Shown: piece by piece, positions 26,783 through 37,308 of the stretch
Numbering within the stretch: position 1 is the first letter of the stretch
How the letters are laid out: every line of letters begins with the position of its first letter
Source of the DNA: Bifidobacterium asteroides DSM 20089
GTDB taxonomy: Bacteria > Actinomycetota > Actinomycetes > Actinomycetales > Bifidobacteriaceae
Assembly (NCBI RefSeq): GCF_002715865.1
Contig: NZ_CP017696.1
Coordinates: 1,178,001-1,242,000 of the forward strand
DNA: 64,000 nt
Reading direction: 5' to 3'
Program-made: the position numbers and the translations under genes
Notes under the pieces: generated by a model
Told to the model about the DNA's origin: nothing
Seen by the model: the letters and a program-made list of their open reading frames with translations, nothing else
Databases searched by the model: none

Positions 26783-28705
26783 TCAACACCCCCCTGATCC
26801 CGCCTGACGGCCCTGGGGTATGACGATGGTGAAGGTCAGGCCGCCTCCCGGGGTCTGCGAGGCGCATATGAACCCCTGATGGGCCTTGACAATGGACTGG
26901 ACGATGGCCAGGCCAAGCCCCGTGCCGCCCTTCTCCCGAGCCCTGGACGGGTCAGCGGTATAGAAGCGCTCGAAGAGCCTGCACCTGGATTCCTCCGGGA
27001 CGCCAGGCCCATGGTCGACCACGCGAATGATGGCATAGTCGGTGCCCACATGGCTGTTTTCCGCCACCTGAATCGCCTCGGCCAGGTGTCCCAGCGATGA
27101 TTCGGTGGCATCCAACCTAGTCAGATCCGCTGGAGCGATGGTCGCCTTGACCAGGCCCAATCCCACCTGTACCGGCGAATCAGACGGGGTGTAGCGGTGG
27201 ATGTTGCCCACGATATTGGTAATCACCTGACGAAGGCGGCTGGGGTCTCCTGTCACCTGTACCGAGGGCAAAGGTCCTTCCTGGATATCCAGACTGACCG
27301 ATGGACCCAAATGCCCACCCACGGTTATTTTCTCCTTGTTGCGTCCCTTGAGGCCCGACAGTCCCTTGTTGGCCGTGGCTGGCATCTCGTGGGGGGCAGG
27401 CTGATCCTCGGTATGCAGGCAAACCCTTCCGGTAGCCACATCCCTTCCCAAGTCCAGGGCATGCAAGTCGTCCACTCCGTCTCGCACCAGTCCAGTCAGA
27501 TCGACCGGCAGGGTCGTATCGATTCCCCTGCCCTCATCCAGACGAGCAAGCGAAAGCAGATCCGTGACCAGAACCGTCATTCTGGTTGAAGAGTCCTCGA
27601 TGTGCTGGATGGACTTGTCGGCACGCTCCAGAGCCCCTGGATAGTCGCGCTGCATCCTGTAGAGCTCCGCATAGCCATGGATGGCGGCCAGAGGAGTGCG
27701 CAGCTCATGACTGGCGTCCGAAACGAACTGCTTCATCTTTTCAGTGGTCTGGCGCTGCTCGTCGAAGGAATGCTCGATTCGCGCCAGCATGGCATTGAGG
27801 GATGCCGCCAGGGAGCCCACCTCGGTATTCTCCGGGAAGCTGGGAATGCGTTGGGAAAGGTCGCCGGCCGCTATCTTTGCAGCGGTCTTCTCGATGCGTT
27901 TGAGGGGAACCAGAGTGGACTGAATCAGCAGGACCGAAATGATTCCGCCCAGAAGAACCACCACGACGGAGATGACCATACAGAAAGCCGTCAGATCGTG
28001 TACTGCCTCATCCTGGTCGCTCATGGACAGTCCGATGAAGAGTACACCGCTGATTTCGGAACCGTCCAGTTCATTGCGCAGCTTCCACTGCATGGCCACT
28101 ACCCGCCAGGAGGCCCGGGCTCGCTTCATGGTGTCCCGGTCGGGCGAGGCCTGTTGTGAGACGCGCACGTAGGCTGGTACCGTGGTCGGCTGGCCCAGGG
28201 GTATCGAACCCAGGCTACCGTCGGCGGGCAGACGCGGTCGGGAGATGACGCCGTTGACCTGCATGGGATTCAGATCGTCCGAAATGATGTGCAGGTCGTT
28301 GTCGCGGATCTGCAGGAAGTAGTCGGTGGGCCCCAGACCGTTCTTGCTCAGATCCTCCTGGCGCAGAAGGGTGGCGTTGCGGATGCCCAGGTTGGCCTGA
28401 CGAATCAGCTGGGAGTCCGTGCGCTTCATCAGATAGTCGTCGGCCATCTGGCAGATGGCTACAGAGACGCCCACCGTGCCCACGATGAGCAGGATGAGCA
28501 TGCTGGCCACAAGTTTGGTGCTTAGGGGTATGGCAGCCAGAGGCGACCTGGGCATGGAGCGACCCCTCGGCTTGCTGGAGCCGGCTGCCTTGCCGGAGTC
28601 CGGACCCATGAAAGACCTGGACCTGTCAGCCACCCTCGGATCGGGAGCGGACGACGGTTCTGTCTTGGGGACCGGACCCTGGGGATTAGTCGCCATCGCC
28701 GCCAT
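26783..28705 (-). CDS. Two-component sensor histidine kinase
   Basis: This 640-residue membrane kinase has a cytoplasmic basic N-terminus of about 60 residues, a membrane helix at about 65-88, an extracytoplasmic sensor region of about 155 residues, a second helix near 240-262, a HAMP linker, then the phospho-acceptor box FVSDASHELRTPLAAIHGY. The ATPase domain has VVDHGPGVPEE and GGTGLGLAIVQSIVKAHQG. A long insertion rich in charged residues sits between the dimerisation region and the N-box. It pairs with the response regulator encoded upstream, overlapping it by 20 bp. The signal is unknown. ATG 28705 has AGGA 8 nt upstream; ATG 28696 is an alternative. Confidence 0.93.
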   Translation of the reverse strand: MAAMATNPQGPVPKTEPSSAPDPRVADRSRSFMGPDSGKAAGSSKPRGRSMPRSPLAAIPLSTKLVASMLILLIVGTVGVSVAICQMADDYLMKRTDSQLIRQANLGIRNATLLRQEDLSKNGLGPTDYFLQIRDNDLHIISDDLNPMQVNGVISRPRLPADGSLGSIPLGQPTTVPAYVRVSQQASPDRDTMKRARASWRVVAMQWKLRNELDGSEISGVLFIGLSMSDQDEAVHDLTAFCMVISVVVVLLGGIISVLLIQSTLVPLKRIEKTAAKIAAGDLSQRIPSFPENTEVGSLAASLNAMLARIEHSFDEQRQTTEKMKQFVSDASHELRTPLAAIHGYAELYRMQRDYPGALERADKSIQHIEDSSTRMTVLVTDLLSLARLDEGRGIDTTLPVDLTGLVRDGVDDLHALDLGRDVATGRVCLHTEDQPAPHEMPATANKGLSGLKGRNKEKITVGGHLGPSVSLDIQEGPLPSVQVTGDPSRLRQVITNIVGNIHRYTPSDSPVQVGLGLVKATIAPADLTRLDATESSLGHLAEAIQVAENSHVGTDYAIIRVVDHGPGVPEESRCRLFERFYTADPSRAREKGGTGLGLAIVQSIVKAHQGFICASQTPGGGLTFTIVIPQGRQAGSGGC

Positions 28706-29444
28706 CCAATGCGTCCTGCCTGGGTGCCCGGATCATGTAGCCGATGCCCCGCTTGGTCTCGATCAGCGGGGTGACCTTATGTTCCCCGCCATGTCCGTCG
28801 CTGACGGTGATGCCATCCACCTTCTTGCGTAGGTAGGAGATGTAGGATTCCACGATGGCCGCATCGCCTCCCCAATCGTATTGCCAGACGTGGTCCAGGA
28901 TCTGGGCCTTGCTGAGCACGCGGCCTTCGTTGTCCATCAGATAGCGCAACAGCTTGTATTCGGTCGGACTCAGGTCGATGGGTCGGCCGGCCCTGGTGAC
29001 GTCGTGGGAATCCTCGTTGATCTCCAGATCGCCCACGCGGATGACCGGGTCGTCCTCCTGGTGCTCGCGGGTCCTGCGCAGTATGGCCTTGATCCTGGCA
29101 ACGACCTCCTCCAGGCTGAAAGGTTTGGTCACGTAATCGTCGCCGCCCACAGTCAGCCCCATGACCTTGTCCTGGGTGTCATCCCTGGCGGTCAGGAAGA
29201 GCACCGGCGCATCGATTCCCGCCTGACGGATACGGGAGGTGACTGTAAATCCATCGATGTCAGGCAGCATGACATCCAGGACGATCAGATCTGGCTGGAT
29301 ACGTTCGATGACTTGAATGGCCTCGGAGCCGGATGCCGCGGTTTCGACAGCAAAGCCCGCGAAGTGCAGGGAGGCCACCAGCAGATCCCTGATGGACGGT
29401 TCGTCGTCGACCACGACCAGTTGTGCTTGCGTCGGTTTGCTCAT
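28686..29444 (-). CDS. OmpR-family response regulator
   Basis: This 252-residue DNA-binding regulator has a receiver domain (about residues 8-120) with the acidic pair VVDDEP, the phospho-acceptor Asp in LIVLDVMLPDIDG, the conserved Thr in LFLTARDD and Lys in YVTKPFSLEE. The C-terminal winged helix (about 140-245) has the family pattern LSPTEYKLLRYLMDNEGRVL. It controls genes unknown from this window and is phosphorylated by the kinase encoded downstream. I begin the protein at MSKPTQ; the extra 38 residues of a longer frame read into the TPM gene and have no homology. Confidence 0.94.
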   Translation of the reverse strand: MSKPTQAQLVVVDDEPSIRDLLVASLHFAGFAVETAASGSEAIQVIERIQPDLIVLDVMLPDIDGFTVTSRIRQAGIDAPVLFLTARDDTQDKVMGLTVGGDDYVTKPFSLEEVVARIKAILRRTREHQEDDPVIRVGDLEINEDSHDVTRAGRPIDLSPTEYKLLRYLMDNEGRVLSKAQILDHVWQYDWGGDAAIVESYISYLRKKVDGITVSDGHGGEHKVTPLIETKRGIGYMIRAPRQDALDGGDGD

Positions 29445-29448
29445 GGCT

Positions 29449-30264
29449 TCAGCTTGCCGCGTCTTTCTGGGTATTGTCTGAAAGTTCGCTGACCGTCGTC
29501 GTCGGAAGTGCCTCCTTTTTCGCGGCACTGGACTTGCGAATGTTGGACTTGCGATCATGAGCCCCGGTTCGGCTGCTCCGACGCCACCAGATCGCCACGG
29601 CCACGACCAGAATGACCAGGATCACGGCAGTCACCGAGAGAGCGATGATCATGACCCGGTGATGCCGCTGGTTTTGCTTCAGGGTCTCCACCTGGGTCAT
29701 CATGGCCTTGGCCGAGCCCACCCAGTCAGGGTTCCGGCCCTTGGTGACCGGCTCCAGAGCAGCCTGCGAGAGCTGATCCACACTGGATTGGTCCTTGAGC
29801 CAGGCCTGTGAGTTGCTCGAGACCGCCACGACCAATTTGCCGTCCTGAGAGGCCACGGCCAGCAAAACCGTGTCGTGGGCAGGCTTCATCGATTCGAGCA
29901 CACGGGATGCCCAGGTCTCGGGCTTGACTCCCGCGTAGAAATGCGGCAGGTAGAGCAATCGGACCGATACTCCGGTTTCCTCCGCAGTCTCCTTGATTGC
30001 ATCCTTGACGGAACCCACATCAGAACCCAGCAGATTCTGCGGATCGGTGATCGTATCGGTCATGGTTCCGGCATCGGTCTGAGGTTCATCGGCATAACCT
30101 CTGGTAGGTCCAAGGGCACCGACCGCCAACACCATCGAGAGCAGGAGAGCCAGAACCCTCCTCATGGCCGAAAGGCTGAGCGGACTCGTCTTGTGGAGGG
30201 GAATTCGTTCGACCACATGGGTCCGTGGGAGGGGCAACTGCGTGAACACTGTCATAGTGTCCAC
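29449..30264 (-). CDS. TPM-domain membrane protein with signal sequence
   Basis: This 271-residue protein has a signal or anchor segment, RRVLALLLSMVLAVGALG, near residues 35-52, a TPM (Psb32/YgcG-like) domain of about 125 residues containing SVRLLYLPHF and VLLAVASQDGKLVVAVS, a single membrane helix near 205-230 (VMIIALSVTAVILVILVVAV), and a basic cytoplasmic tail. TPM proteins act at the outer face of the membrane; their activity is little known. The start is uncertain: the furthest frame starts with a GTG at 30264, while M34 (30165) would put the signal sequence at the terminus. No ribosome site helps. It ends 4 bp before the response regulator start, so the three genes may form one operon. 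Confidence 0.78.
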   Translation of the reverse strand: MDTMTVFTQLPLPRTHVVERIPLHKTSPLSLSAMRRVLALLLSMVLAVGALGPTRGYADEPQTDAGTMTDTITDPQNLLGSDVGSVKDAIKETAEETGVSVRLLYLPHFYAGVKPETWASRVLESMKPAHDTVLLAVASQDGKLVVAVSSNSQAWLKDQSSVDQLSQAALEPVTKGRNPDWVGSAKAMMTQVETLKQNQRHHRVMIIALSVTAVILVILVVAVAIWWRRSSRTGAHDRKSNIRKSSAAKKEALPTTTVSELSDNTQKDAAS

Positions 30265-30324
30265 AGTAGTGGTTGACGGTATTGGACTCCCCCACCATCA
30301 CCGCCATTCAAGGAAAGGACGACC

Positions 30325-30618
30325 ATGACACGGTTCCAAGTTGATTCGGATCAGATACAGACGGCCTCCGGCGCGGTCAGCGGCTCGATAGGGGCCATCA
30401 GAGATGCCGTGGCGGGAATGTACACCAATCTTGACAATCTCCAAAGCGTCTGGCAGGGTTCGGCGGCCAGCCAATTCGCCACGGTGGCCCAGCAGTGGCG
30501 TGCCTCGCAGGCCCAGATGGAACAGGCTCTTGAAGGCATCCAGGCGGCCCTGACCCAGGCTTCGGCCCTCTATGCAGACACAGAAGCCCAGGCCACCCGC
30601 CTCTTCGCCGGAGCCTGA
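30325..30618 (+). CDS. WXG100-family type VII secretion protein
   Basis: This 97-residue protein is helical throughout with the W-x-G turn in LQSVWQGSAASQF near residue 43, which is the hallmark of ESAT-6-like WXG100 proteins secreted by type VII systems. Near the C-terminus YADTE fits the Y-x-x-x-D/E export signal. The length is normal. The start ATG has AAGGAAAGGA 5 nt upstream. It is a single gene divergent from the TPM-domain protein; no secretion ATPase (EccC-like) is in the window. It may be an export substrate or a chaperone partner. Confidence 0.88.
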   Translation: MTRFQVDSDQIQTASGAVSGSIGAIRDAVAGMYTNLDNLQSVWQGSAASQFATVAQQWRASQAQMEQALEGIQAALTQASALYADTEAQATRLFAGA

Positions 30619-30690
30619 ACGCCGGGCGGATGAACACGCAGCTTCACCCGATCTTCCGATAGCAGACCGATGCAAAACCCAGAGAAACCA

Positions 30691-30747
30691 GATCCGGAAA
30701 ACATAGATCCGGAAACCTGGATTCGGAAACCTGGATTCGGAAAACCG
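30691..30747. repeat. Four tandem copies of a 14-15 bp repeat
   Basis: Units read gatccggaaaacata, gatccggaaacctg, gattcggaaacctg and gattcggaaaaccg. They lie between the WXG100 gene and the convergent groEL terminator. Copy number may vary between strains. Confidence 0.8.
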
Positions 30748-30771
30748 ATAATGCAGTAACAGAAAAGGCGA

Positions 30772-30812
30772 ACAGGGGCCTGCACACCATTGTCCGGCGT
30801 GCAGGCCCCTGT
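30772..30812. terminator. Terminator between groEL and the WXG100 gene
   Basis: A 14-bp GC-rich perfect stem (30772-30785 with 30799-30812) is positioned between two convergent genes. It can act on both strands, though neither side has a long T run. Confidence 0.6.
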
Positions 30813-30864
30813 CCTTGGCGATCACCAGGTTCAGCCGATAGGCATCTAGTTGAACCTATAAGGA

Positions 30865-32550
<1,686 letters not shown>

Positions 32551-32580
32551 TCAGCTGTCGTGTTATCACTCCCGCACCTC

Positions 32581-32625
32581 GAGTGCTAATTCAGCAGATT
32601 AGCACTCGTTGGGACCGAGTGCCAA
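32581..32625. promoter_or_regulatory. CIRCE operator with an additional half-site (HrcA binding)
   Basis: TTAGCACTC (32599-32607), a 9-nt spacer and GAGTGCCAA (32617-32625) form a CIRCE element with one mismatch. A third half-site, GAGTGCTAA (32581-32589), lies 9 nt to the left, making three half-sites at equal spacing. HrcA is known to bind CIRCE and repress groE and dnaK operons. Confidence 0.88.
32596..32625 (-). promoter_or_regulatory. groEL promoter inside the CIRCE array
   Basis: On the minus strand TTGGCA (32620-32625) and TAATCT (32596-32601) are separated by 18 bp. Both boxes overlap the CIRCE half-sites, so HrcA binding would directly block RNA polymerase. The rest of the intergenic region up to 32745 shows no clear element. 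Confidence 0.5.
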
Positions 32626-32744
32626 CCCGAGGCGAAAATACGCTGCAGGCTGTATGCCATATCGGCCCCTGCACATCGGTCGCGTAGGCAGATAATCCGC
32701 ACCCTGCTCAGTACTGGCTCGGCATCTGGGTATAGACAACGTGC

Positions 32745-32776
32745 CATAAAAAAGGACCCCGGAATGACCGGGGTCC
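32745..32776 (-). terminator. Rho-independent terminator of cspA
   Basis: A 9-bp perfect stem (32754-32762 with 32768-32776) and 5-nt loop are followed on the minus strand by seven T residues. Confidence 0.9.
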
Positions 32777-32802
32777 CCTATGACGAATACAGAAGACGAC
32801 AA

Positions 32803-33006
32803 TCAGAGCTTGGTGACCTTGGTTGCCTGCAGACCCTTGGGGCCCTGCTCCACCTGATATTCGACCTTATCTCCCTCATCAAGGGTCTTGAAGCCATCGG
32901 ACTGAATGGCCGAGTAGTGCACGAACACGTCCTCGCCGCCATCGTCGGGATTGATGAATCCGTAACCCTTGCCAGCGCTGAAGAATTTCACAGTGCCTTG
33001 TGCCAT
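32803..33006 (-). CDS. cspA: Cold shock protein, CspA type
   Basis: This 67-residue single-domain protein binds single-stranded RNA and DNA. RNP1 is KGYGFINPD and RNP2 is DVFVHYSAI, the two motifs with the aromatic binding face. The length is the normal CspA length. I chose ATG 33006 because AAGGAAG lies about 7 nt upstream, and the protein then begins MAQGTVKFF as in the family. The gene is a single unit with its own terminator and a leader of about 150 bp, which is usual for thermally controlled csp mRNA. Confidence 0.95.
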   Translation of the reverse strand: MAQGTVKFFSAGKGYGFINPDDGGEDVFVHYSAIQSDGFKTLDEGDKVEYQVEQGPKGLQATKVTKL

Positions 33007-33174
33007 AACTAACTTCCTTAACATAGGTGCCGCGTCACAACAGATACGAGACTGACCGCATCTGCCTGGTCGGCAAGGTCAGTTTAGGCCTATTTATGAG
33101 GCAATTGCAAAACGCCGAGCCGAAATTCTGAATGTTGCGCCGTCGCATTTCCTCCGCTGTCCGGTTGACCGAAC

Positions 33175-33807
33175 TCACTGCATGAGGATGGCTTCCACCG
33201 GAGTGGAGGCCACTGAGGACTGCTCCACCTGGGTGATACCCAGCAGGTTGGCCACCTCTTGGGCAGTGGCCTTGTCGGCCTCGTTACGGTAACGGACCGT
33301 GCTTACGCCAGGCAGGGCACCTTGCGGGTTGGATGCCGTGACCGCAGTGTAACCGGCATTGACCAGAACCTGGCGCTTATTGCCGGCATACCCGGTGACC
33401 CTGGTTCCGTTGATGACAGTGACCTGCGTGCCGCGGTTGACTACAGGAGCCGGGCTACTGCTGGAAGCGCTTGCCGAAGGCGATTGGGAAGTCTGCTCCT
33501 GGGAGGCTTGATCGGTGGCGGTCGCACTGCTTGAAGCAGAGGAGGAGGCTGAGCGCTTCGGCAGATGGCTGCTGATGACCCGCGAAGCATCAGTGTGCGT
33601 CTGCTGCCAAGGCAGAGAACCGCTGACCGCGGCCCATACGCCCAGACCGCACAGCATCGCCAAGACAAGCACCAGCAGGTAGGGCAGAGCCCTGACCGAC
33701 AGGGAACGAGGCCCACGATGCACGCCTACAGGCCCCTTGGGAGGGTTGTCGAACGCATCATGAACCTGAGGGCGCGCCTGCGTCCCATTGTCGCGCGTGC
33801 TAGCCAT
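33175..33807 (-). CDS. LytR C-terminal domain protein, membrane anchored
   Basis: This 210-residue protein has a hydrophilic N-terminus, one membrane helix (about residues 38-60, ALPYLLVLVLAMLCGLGVWA), a serine- and alanine-rich low-complexity linker (about 85-125) and a C-terminal LytR_C domain with VTVINGTRVTGYAGNKRQVL and STVRYRNEADKATAQEVANL. The domain is found alone or after LytR-CpsA-Psr domains in actinobacterial envelope proteins, but this protein lacks the LCP transferase part. It likely works at the cell surface. ATG 33807 is preceded by GAGGAG. Divergent from ung. Confidence 0.85.
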   Translation of the reverse strand: MASTRDNGTQARPQVHDAFDNPPKGPVGVHRGPRSLSVRALPYLLVLVLAMLCGLGVWAAVSGSLPWQQTHTDASRVISSHLPKRSASSSASSSATATDQASQEQTSQSPSASASSSSPAPVVNRGTQVTVINGTRVTGYAGNKRQVLVNAGYTAVTASNPQGALPGVSTVRYRNEADKATAQEVANLLGITQVEQSSVASTPVEAILMQ

Positions 33808-33921
33808 GAACTCTCCTCTGCTCCACCGAATCCTGAACCATTATAAGTAATGCGTCGCCGGGTCAACATTCCACTGACCATTCGACGTACTCCGCCAACC
33901 CTGGAGTGGCCAAGGCGACTC

Positions 33922-33951
33922 TGACCAGCCCATATGGCCAAGCGATATAGT
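33922..33951 (+). promoter_or_regulatory. Promoter of ung, leaderless type
   Basis: TGACCA (33922-33927) and TATAGT (33946-33951) are 18 bp apart, and the -10 ends 6 nt before the ATG at 33958. The transcript would have no leader. Confidence 0.5.
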
Positions 33952-33957
33952 GACCTT

Positions 33958-34746
33958 ATGAACAGCAGCCAGCCTATTGCCGCAACCTCCTCTGAGCCGA
34001 CGAACGGAACCGGTACTAACCCTCCGACCATAGCAGGAGGCCAGGGCCGACCCCAGCGCAAACCCCTAAGCGCCCTGGTGGACCCCGGCTGGGCTCGTGC
34101 TCTGGCACCGGTCGAGCCCAACATTCACCGGATGGGCGACTTCCTCAGAGCCGAGCTTGCCCAGGGCCACCGCTATCTGCCTGCCAGCAAGAACATCCTG
34201 CGCGCCTTCACCATACCCTTCGACTCCATCAAGGTCCTGATTGTGGGCCAGGATCCCTACCCGACGCCCGGCCACCCGGTAGGTCTGAGCTTCTGCGTGG
34301 ATCCTGCGGTCAGCCCCATCCCCGGCTCCCTACGCAATATCTACACCGAGCTGAGCTCCGACCTGGGCCTGCCCACGCCTTCCAACGGCGATCTGACGCC
34401 TTGGACCAGGCGAGGGGTCATGCTGCTCAACCGCTGCCTGACCGTGCGGGTGGGCAAACCGGCCAGTCACCGCAACAAGGGCTGGGAGGAAATCACCGAT
34501 GCCGCCATCCGCGCCTTGAACGACAGACGTGACCAGGAGGGTAAGGTCCGGCCCCTGGTCGCCATCCTTTGGGGACGGCAGGCCCAGAGCCTGGAGCCCC
34601 TGCTGACCAACGCCGCCATCATCAAATCCCCGCATCCCAGCCCCTTGTCGGCCCGGTATGGCTTCTTCGGCTCCCGTCCCTTCTCCAAGGCCAACCAAGC
34701 ACTGGAGGCCATGGGCGCCCAGCCGGTGGACTGGTCCCTGACCTGA
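33958..34746 (+). CDS. ung: Uracil-DNA glycosylase, family 1
   Basis: This enzyme of about 262 residues removes uracil from DNA in base excision repair. The catalytic water-activating motif is [12 protein letters not shown], with the Asp that activates water; the second motif is GLSFCVDP; the minor-groove motif is [20 protein letters not shown] near the C-terminus. An extra N-terminal tail of about 35 residues rich in S, P and T precedes the domain. I chose ATG 33958 because it lies 6 nt behind a good -10 box; an ATG at 33934 would begin inside the promoter. Upstream of the MoxR cluster but with separate expression likely. Confidence 0.94.
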   Translation: MNSSQPIAATSSEPTNGTGTNPPTIAGGQGRPQRKPLSALVDPGWARALAPVEPNIHRMGDFLRAELAQGHRYLPASKNILRAFTIPFDSIKVLIVGQDPYPTPGHPVGLSFCVDPAVSPIPGSLRNIYTELSSDLGLPTPSNGDLTPWTRRGVMLLNRCLTVRVGKPASHRNKGWEEITDAAIRALNDRRDQEGKVRPLVAILWGRQAQSLEPLLTNAAIIKSPHPSPLSARYGFFGSRPFSKANQALEAMGAQPVDWSLT

Positions 34747-34793
34747 GTCCCTCTCTGGCTGAGTCGTCAGGAAATGCCGTTACCATGTCTGCT

Positions 34794-35849
34794 ATGGCAT
34801 TATTCCCACCCCGACCCAGTCAGTCCCCATCTGTTCAGCCCAGTCAGGATCGGCAGGTTCCACCAATCAGCCAGGACGACCTGCAACGCTGCCGTCAGTT
34901 GGCCGACCGGATCCGGACCCGCTTTTCAAGGACCCTGGTTGGTCAGGAGAACCTGCGTGAGGCCCTGATTTTGACTCTGGTCGCCTCAGGACACATCCTG
35001 ATTGAATCCGTGCCCGGCCTGGCCAAGACCACTGCCGCCCAGACCCTGGCCACCTCGGTCTCCGGCAGCTTCAAGCGGATCCAGTGCACGCCCGACCTGA
35101 TGCCCTCGGATCTGGTAGGCACCCAGGTCTACGACTTCTCCACACAGCGCTTCTCCACACAGCTGGGCCCTATTCATGCCAACTTCGTCCTCCTGGACGA
35201 GATCAATCGCTCCAACGCCAAGACCCAGTCGGCCATGCTGGAGGCCATGGCCGAGGGCGCCACCACCATCGGCGGCGAGCGCATAGCCCTGCCCCGGCCC
35301 TTCATGGTGATCGCCACACAGAACCCCATCGAGGAGGAGGGTACGTACAACCTGCCCGAGGCCCAGATGGACCGATTTATGCTCAAGGCCGTCATGACCT
35401 ATCCTGATGCCGACCAGGAGACCCGAATGCTGCAGATGCTGACCAGTCGCGGCACTGATATGCCCGGCAAGGACGATCTGGACGCCCTGACCATCGCCGA
35501 CGTGGAATTCCTTAGGCAGAAGGCCCGGCAGGTCCACGTGGCACAGCCCATCATGCGATATGCAGTCGATCTTGCAGCCACCAGCAGGGGGGCTGGATCG
35601 CGGCCCATCCAAGGGCTGGCCGAACAGGTCAGGCTGGGAGCCAGCCCGCGCGCTTCCATCGCCCTGGTGCGCATCGGCCAGGCCAGGGCCCTGCTGACAG
35701 GCAGGGATTACGTCATTCCCGAAGACCTGAAGGAGTGGGCCCATTCTGTGCTCCGCCACCGTATCCTGTTGACATTCGAGGCCCAGGCGGACGGCGTCAG
35801 CAGCGACGACATCATTGACCAGATCGTCGACACGGTGCCGGTGCCATGA
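34794..35849 (+). CDS. MoxR-family AAA+ ATPase
   Basis: This protein of about 351 residues is the chaperone-like ATPase of a Bat/MoxR system. It has Walker A ESVPGLAKTTAAQTLA, Walker B FVLLDEINRSNAKTQ, sensor 1 FMVIATQNPIEEEGTY and an arginine-finger region EAQMDRF. MoxR ATPases help assemble or activate neighbouring VWA-domain proteins. The start is uncertain: ATG 34794 has TACCAT 7 nt before it (leaderless), while ATG 34785 is 9 nt upstream with AGGA at 12 nt. It heads a six-gene cluster with 4-bp overlaps. Confidence 0.92.
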   Translation: MALFPPRPSQSPSVQPSQDRQVPPISQDDLQRCRQLADRIRTRFSRTLVGQENLREALILTLVASGHILIESVPGLAKTTAAQTLATSVSGSFKRIQCTPDLMPSDLVGTQVYDFSTQRFSTQLGPIHANFVLLDEINRSNAKTQSAMLEAMAEGATTIGGERIALPRPFMVIATQNPIEEEGTYNLPEAQMDRFMLKAVMTYPDADQETRMLQMLTSRGTDMPGKDDLDALTIADVEFLRQKARQVHVAQPIMRYAVDLAATSRGAGSRPIQGLAEQVRLGASPRASIALVRIGQARALLTGRDYVIPEDLKEWAHSVLRHRILLTFEAQADGVSSDDIIDQIVDTVPVP

Positions 35850-36778
35850 GCCGTCGACGCTCGGATCACGACCCGGTCCGCAGACGAATCGAGTCCTTGG
35901 ACACCAGCCTGCGACTTCCCACGGTGCGCAGGGCCTTGGGTCTGCTGGAGGGCGAGCACTCCTCCAGCCGTCGGGGCGGTGGAGACGATCGGGCCGACCT
36001 GCGCGCCTATGAGTTCGGAGACGAAATCCGCATGATCGACTGGCACGCCAGTGCTCGGATGGGCCGCCCAATGGTGGTTGAGCGCGAGCGCCTGGTCACC
36101 AGCAGGGTCTGGCTGCTGCTGGACGTTGGTCAGGAGATGTCCGGAACATGCCCTGACGGAGAGCAGGCCATCCAGGTGGCGGCCAACGCCCTGTGCATGT
36201 TCGCAACCCTCTGCCTGCGCCGCAGCGATGAGGTGGATCTGGTTCTGGTCGATTCATCCGCCATCCGCCGCATACCCTGCCAGGGTGGCTTCGCCCGATT
36301 TGAGCAGACCCTGGACCGGGCTCTGGAGTCACCGCTGAATCAGCCACGCAATCTTGAAGCCCTGCTGGGCTACGCCGCCGGCATCCAGGACCGGCAGGCC
36401 ATGTTGGTCATCGCCACTGACCAGTCGGCATTGAACGTTGACCTGATGCCGACCATCAGACGGTTGGCCACCACCCACCCCGTGAATCTCATCGGAGTGG
36501 AGACCATGAATCCACTGCGCCAGCAGCCCACTATGGGCTCGGTAACGGATGCGCCCAGCGGACGGAAGATCCCGGCCTTCCTGCGCACTGCGAACGGGAC
36601 AAGGGCTGTGGACCTGCACAGGCGTTATCAGATCGAGGCCTTTGGCCGGGAACTGTCCAGAGTCGGAGCCTCGCTGATCCGGGCCGACTCCAGCACAGCC
36701 ATGTTCAACAGGTTTATCCACCTTCTTTCAGCCGGCCGACCAGGCATCCCCATGCGACGGACGGTGATGGCGGCATGA
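35846..36778 (+). CDS. DUF58 domain protein
   Basis: This 310-residue soluble protein carries the DUF58 signature near residues 45-75: DDRADLRAYEFGDEIRMIDW followed by HASARMG. A VWA-like fold follows with LLLDVGQEMSG, but the MIDAS motif DxSxS is reduced to DVGQE. The family is almost always encoded next to MoxR and is thought to be its partner, although its activity is unknown. It overlaps the moxR stop in ATGA and the next gene likewise, so translation is coupled. Confidence 0.9.
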   Translation: MSRRRSDHDPVRRRIESLDTSLRLPTVRRALGLLEGEHSSSRRGGGDDRADLRAYEFGDEIRMIDWHASARMGRPMVVERERLVTSRVWLLLDVGQEMSGTCPDGEQAIQVAANALCMFATLCLRRSDEVDLVLVDSSAIRRIPCQGGFARFEQTLDRALESPLNQPRNLEALLGYAAGIQDRQAMLVIATDQSALNVDLMPTIRRLATTHPVNLIGVETMNPLRQQPTMGSVTDAPSGRKIPAFLRTANGTRAVDLHRRYQIEAFGRELSRVGASLIRADSSTAMFNRFIHLLSAGRPGIPMRRTVMAA

Positions 36779-37308
36779 GTGCTGTCATCCTGATTCGTCT
36801 TGCCTCCGGTCATGGCCGTATCAAGGTCATGCCCACCATGACCCAGCCCACCTGGCTGCTGGTTCTGGCGACGACCGCCATCATACTGGCCCTGGCCCTG
36901 GCTGCTGCGGCTATTCTCCTGCCCAGGTTTCGACATCAGCAGGAGGTGCATCCGGCACAGGTGAGCTCCCAATCCCGCGATGCATGGCGCCAGCAGATTG
37001 ATCAGGTGGTGGCCCAGTACGACAAGGGCCATCTGGACCGCGACCAGGCGATGACGGCCCTGGCCGCCATCGCTCGTGGATTTGCCTCCCGCTCCTGGAA
37101 CAACGACATGAGGGCCAAGACTCTGGCCGAGATCCGGGCCCAGCCCCGTACGCCGAGCACACGGAAGGGCCTGGACCTGCTTCGACAGACCATTGATGCC
37201 CTCTACCCGCCTGAATTCGCCCCTCCCCGGGACAGCACGGGAACGGACGCCACGGTGAATCAGGCAGCCGACTGGATACGGGATTTGATTGAACGGTGGC
37301 CGCGATGA
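36775..37308 (+). CDS. Small membrane protein in the MoxR/VWA cluster
   Basis: This 177-residue protein has a hydrophobic segment LLVLATTAIILALALAAAAI at about residues 30-50 and then a cytoplasmic helical region of about 125 residues, partly amphipathic. Its place between the DUF58 gene and the first VWA gene is the place of DUF4381-type proteins in Bat operons, but I cannot confirm that family. It overlaps both neighbours in ATGA. Confidence 0.78.
   Translation: MSAVILIRLASGHGRIKVMPTMTQPTWLLVLATTAIILALALAAAAILLPRFRHQQEVHPAQVSSQSRDAWRQQIDQVVAQYDKGHLDRDQAMTALAAIARGFASRSWNNDMRAKTLAEIRAQPRTPSTRKGLDLLRQTIDALYPPEFAPPRDSTGTDATVNQAADWIRDLIERWPR

Noticed and set aside
34569-34784. 72-residue extension of MoxR
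   Set aside because: It overlaps ung in another frame and has no MoxR homology.
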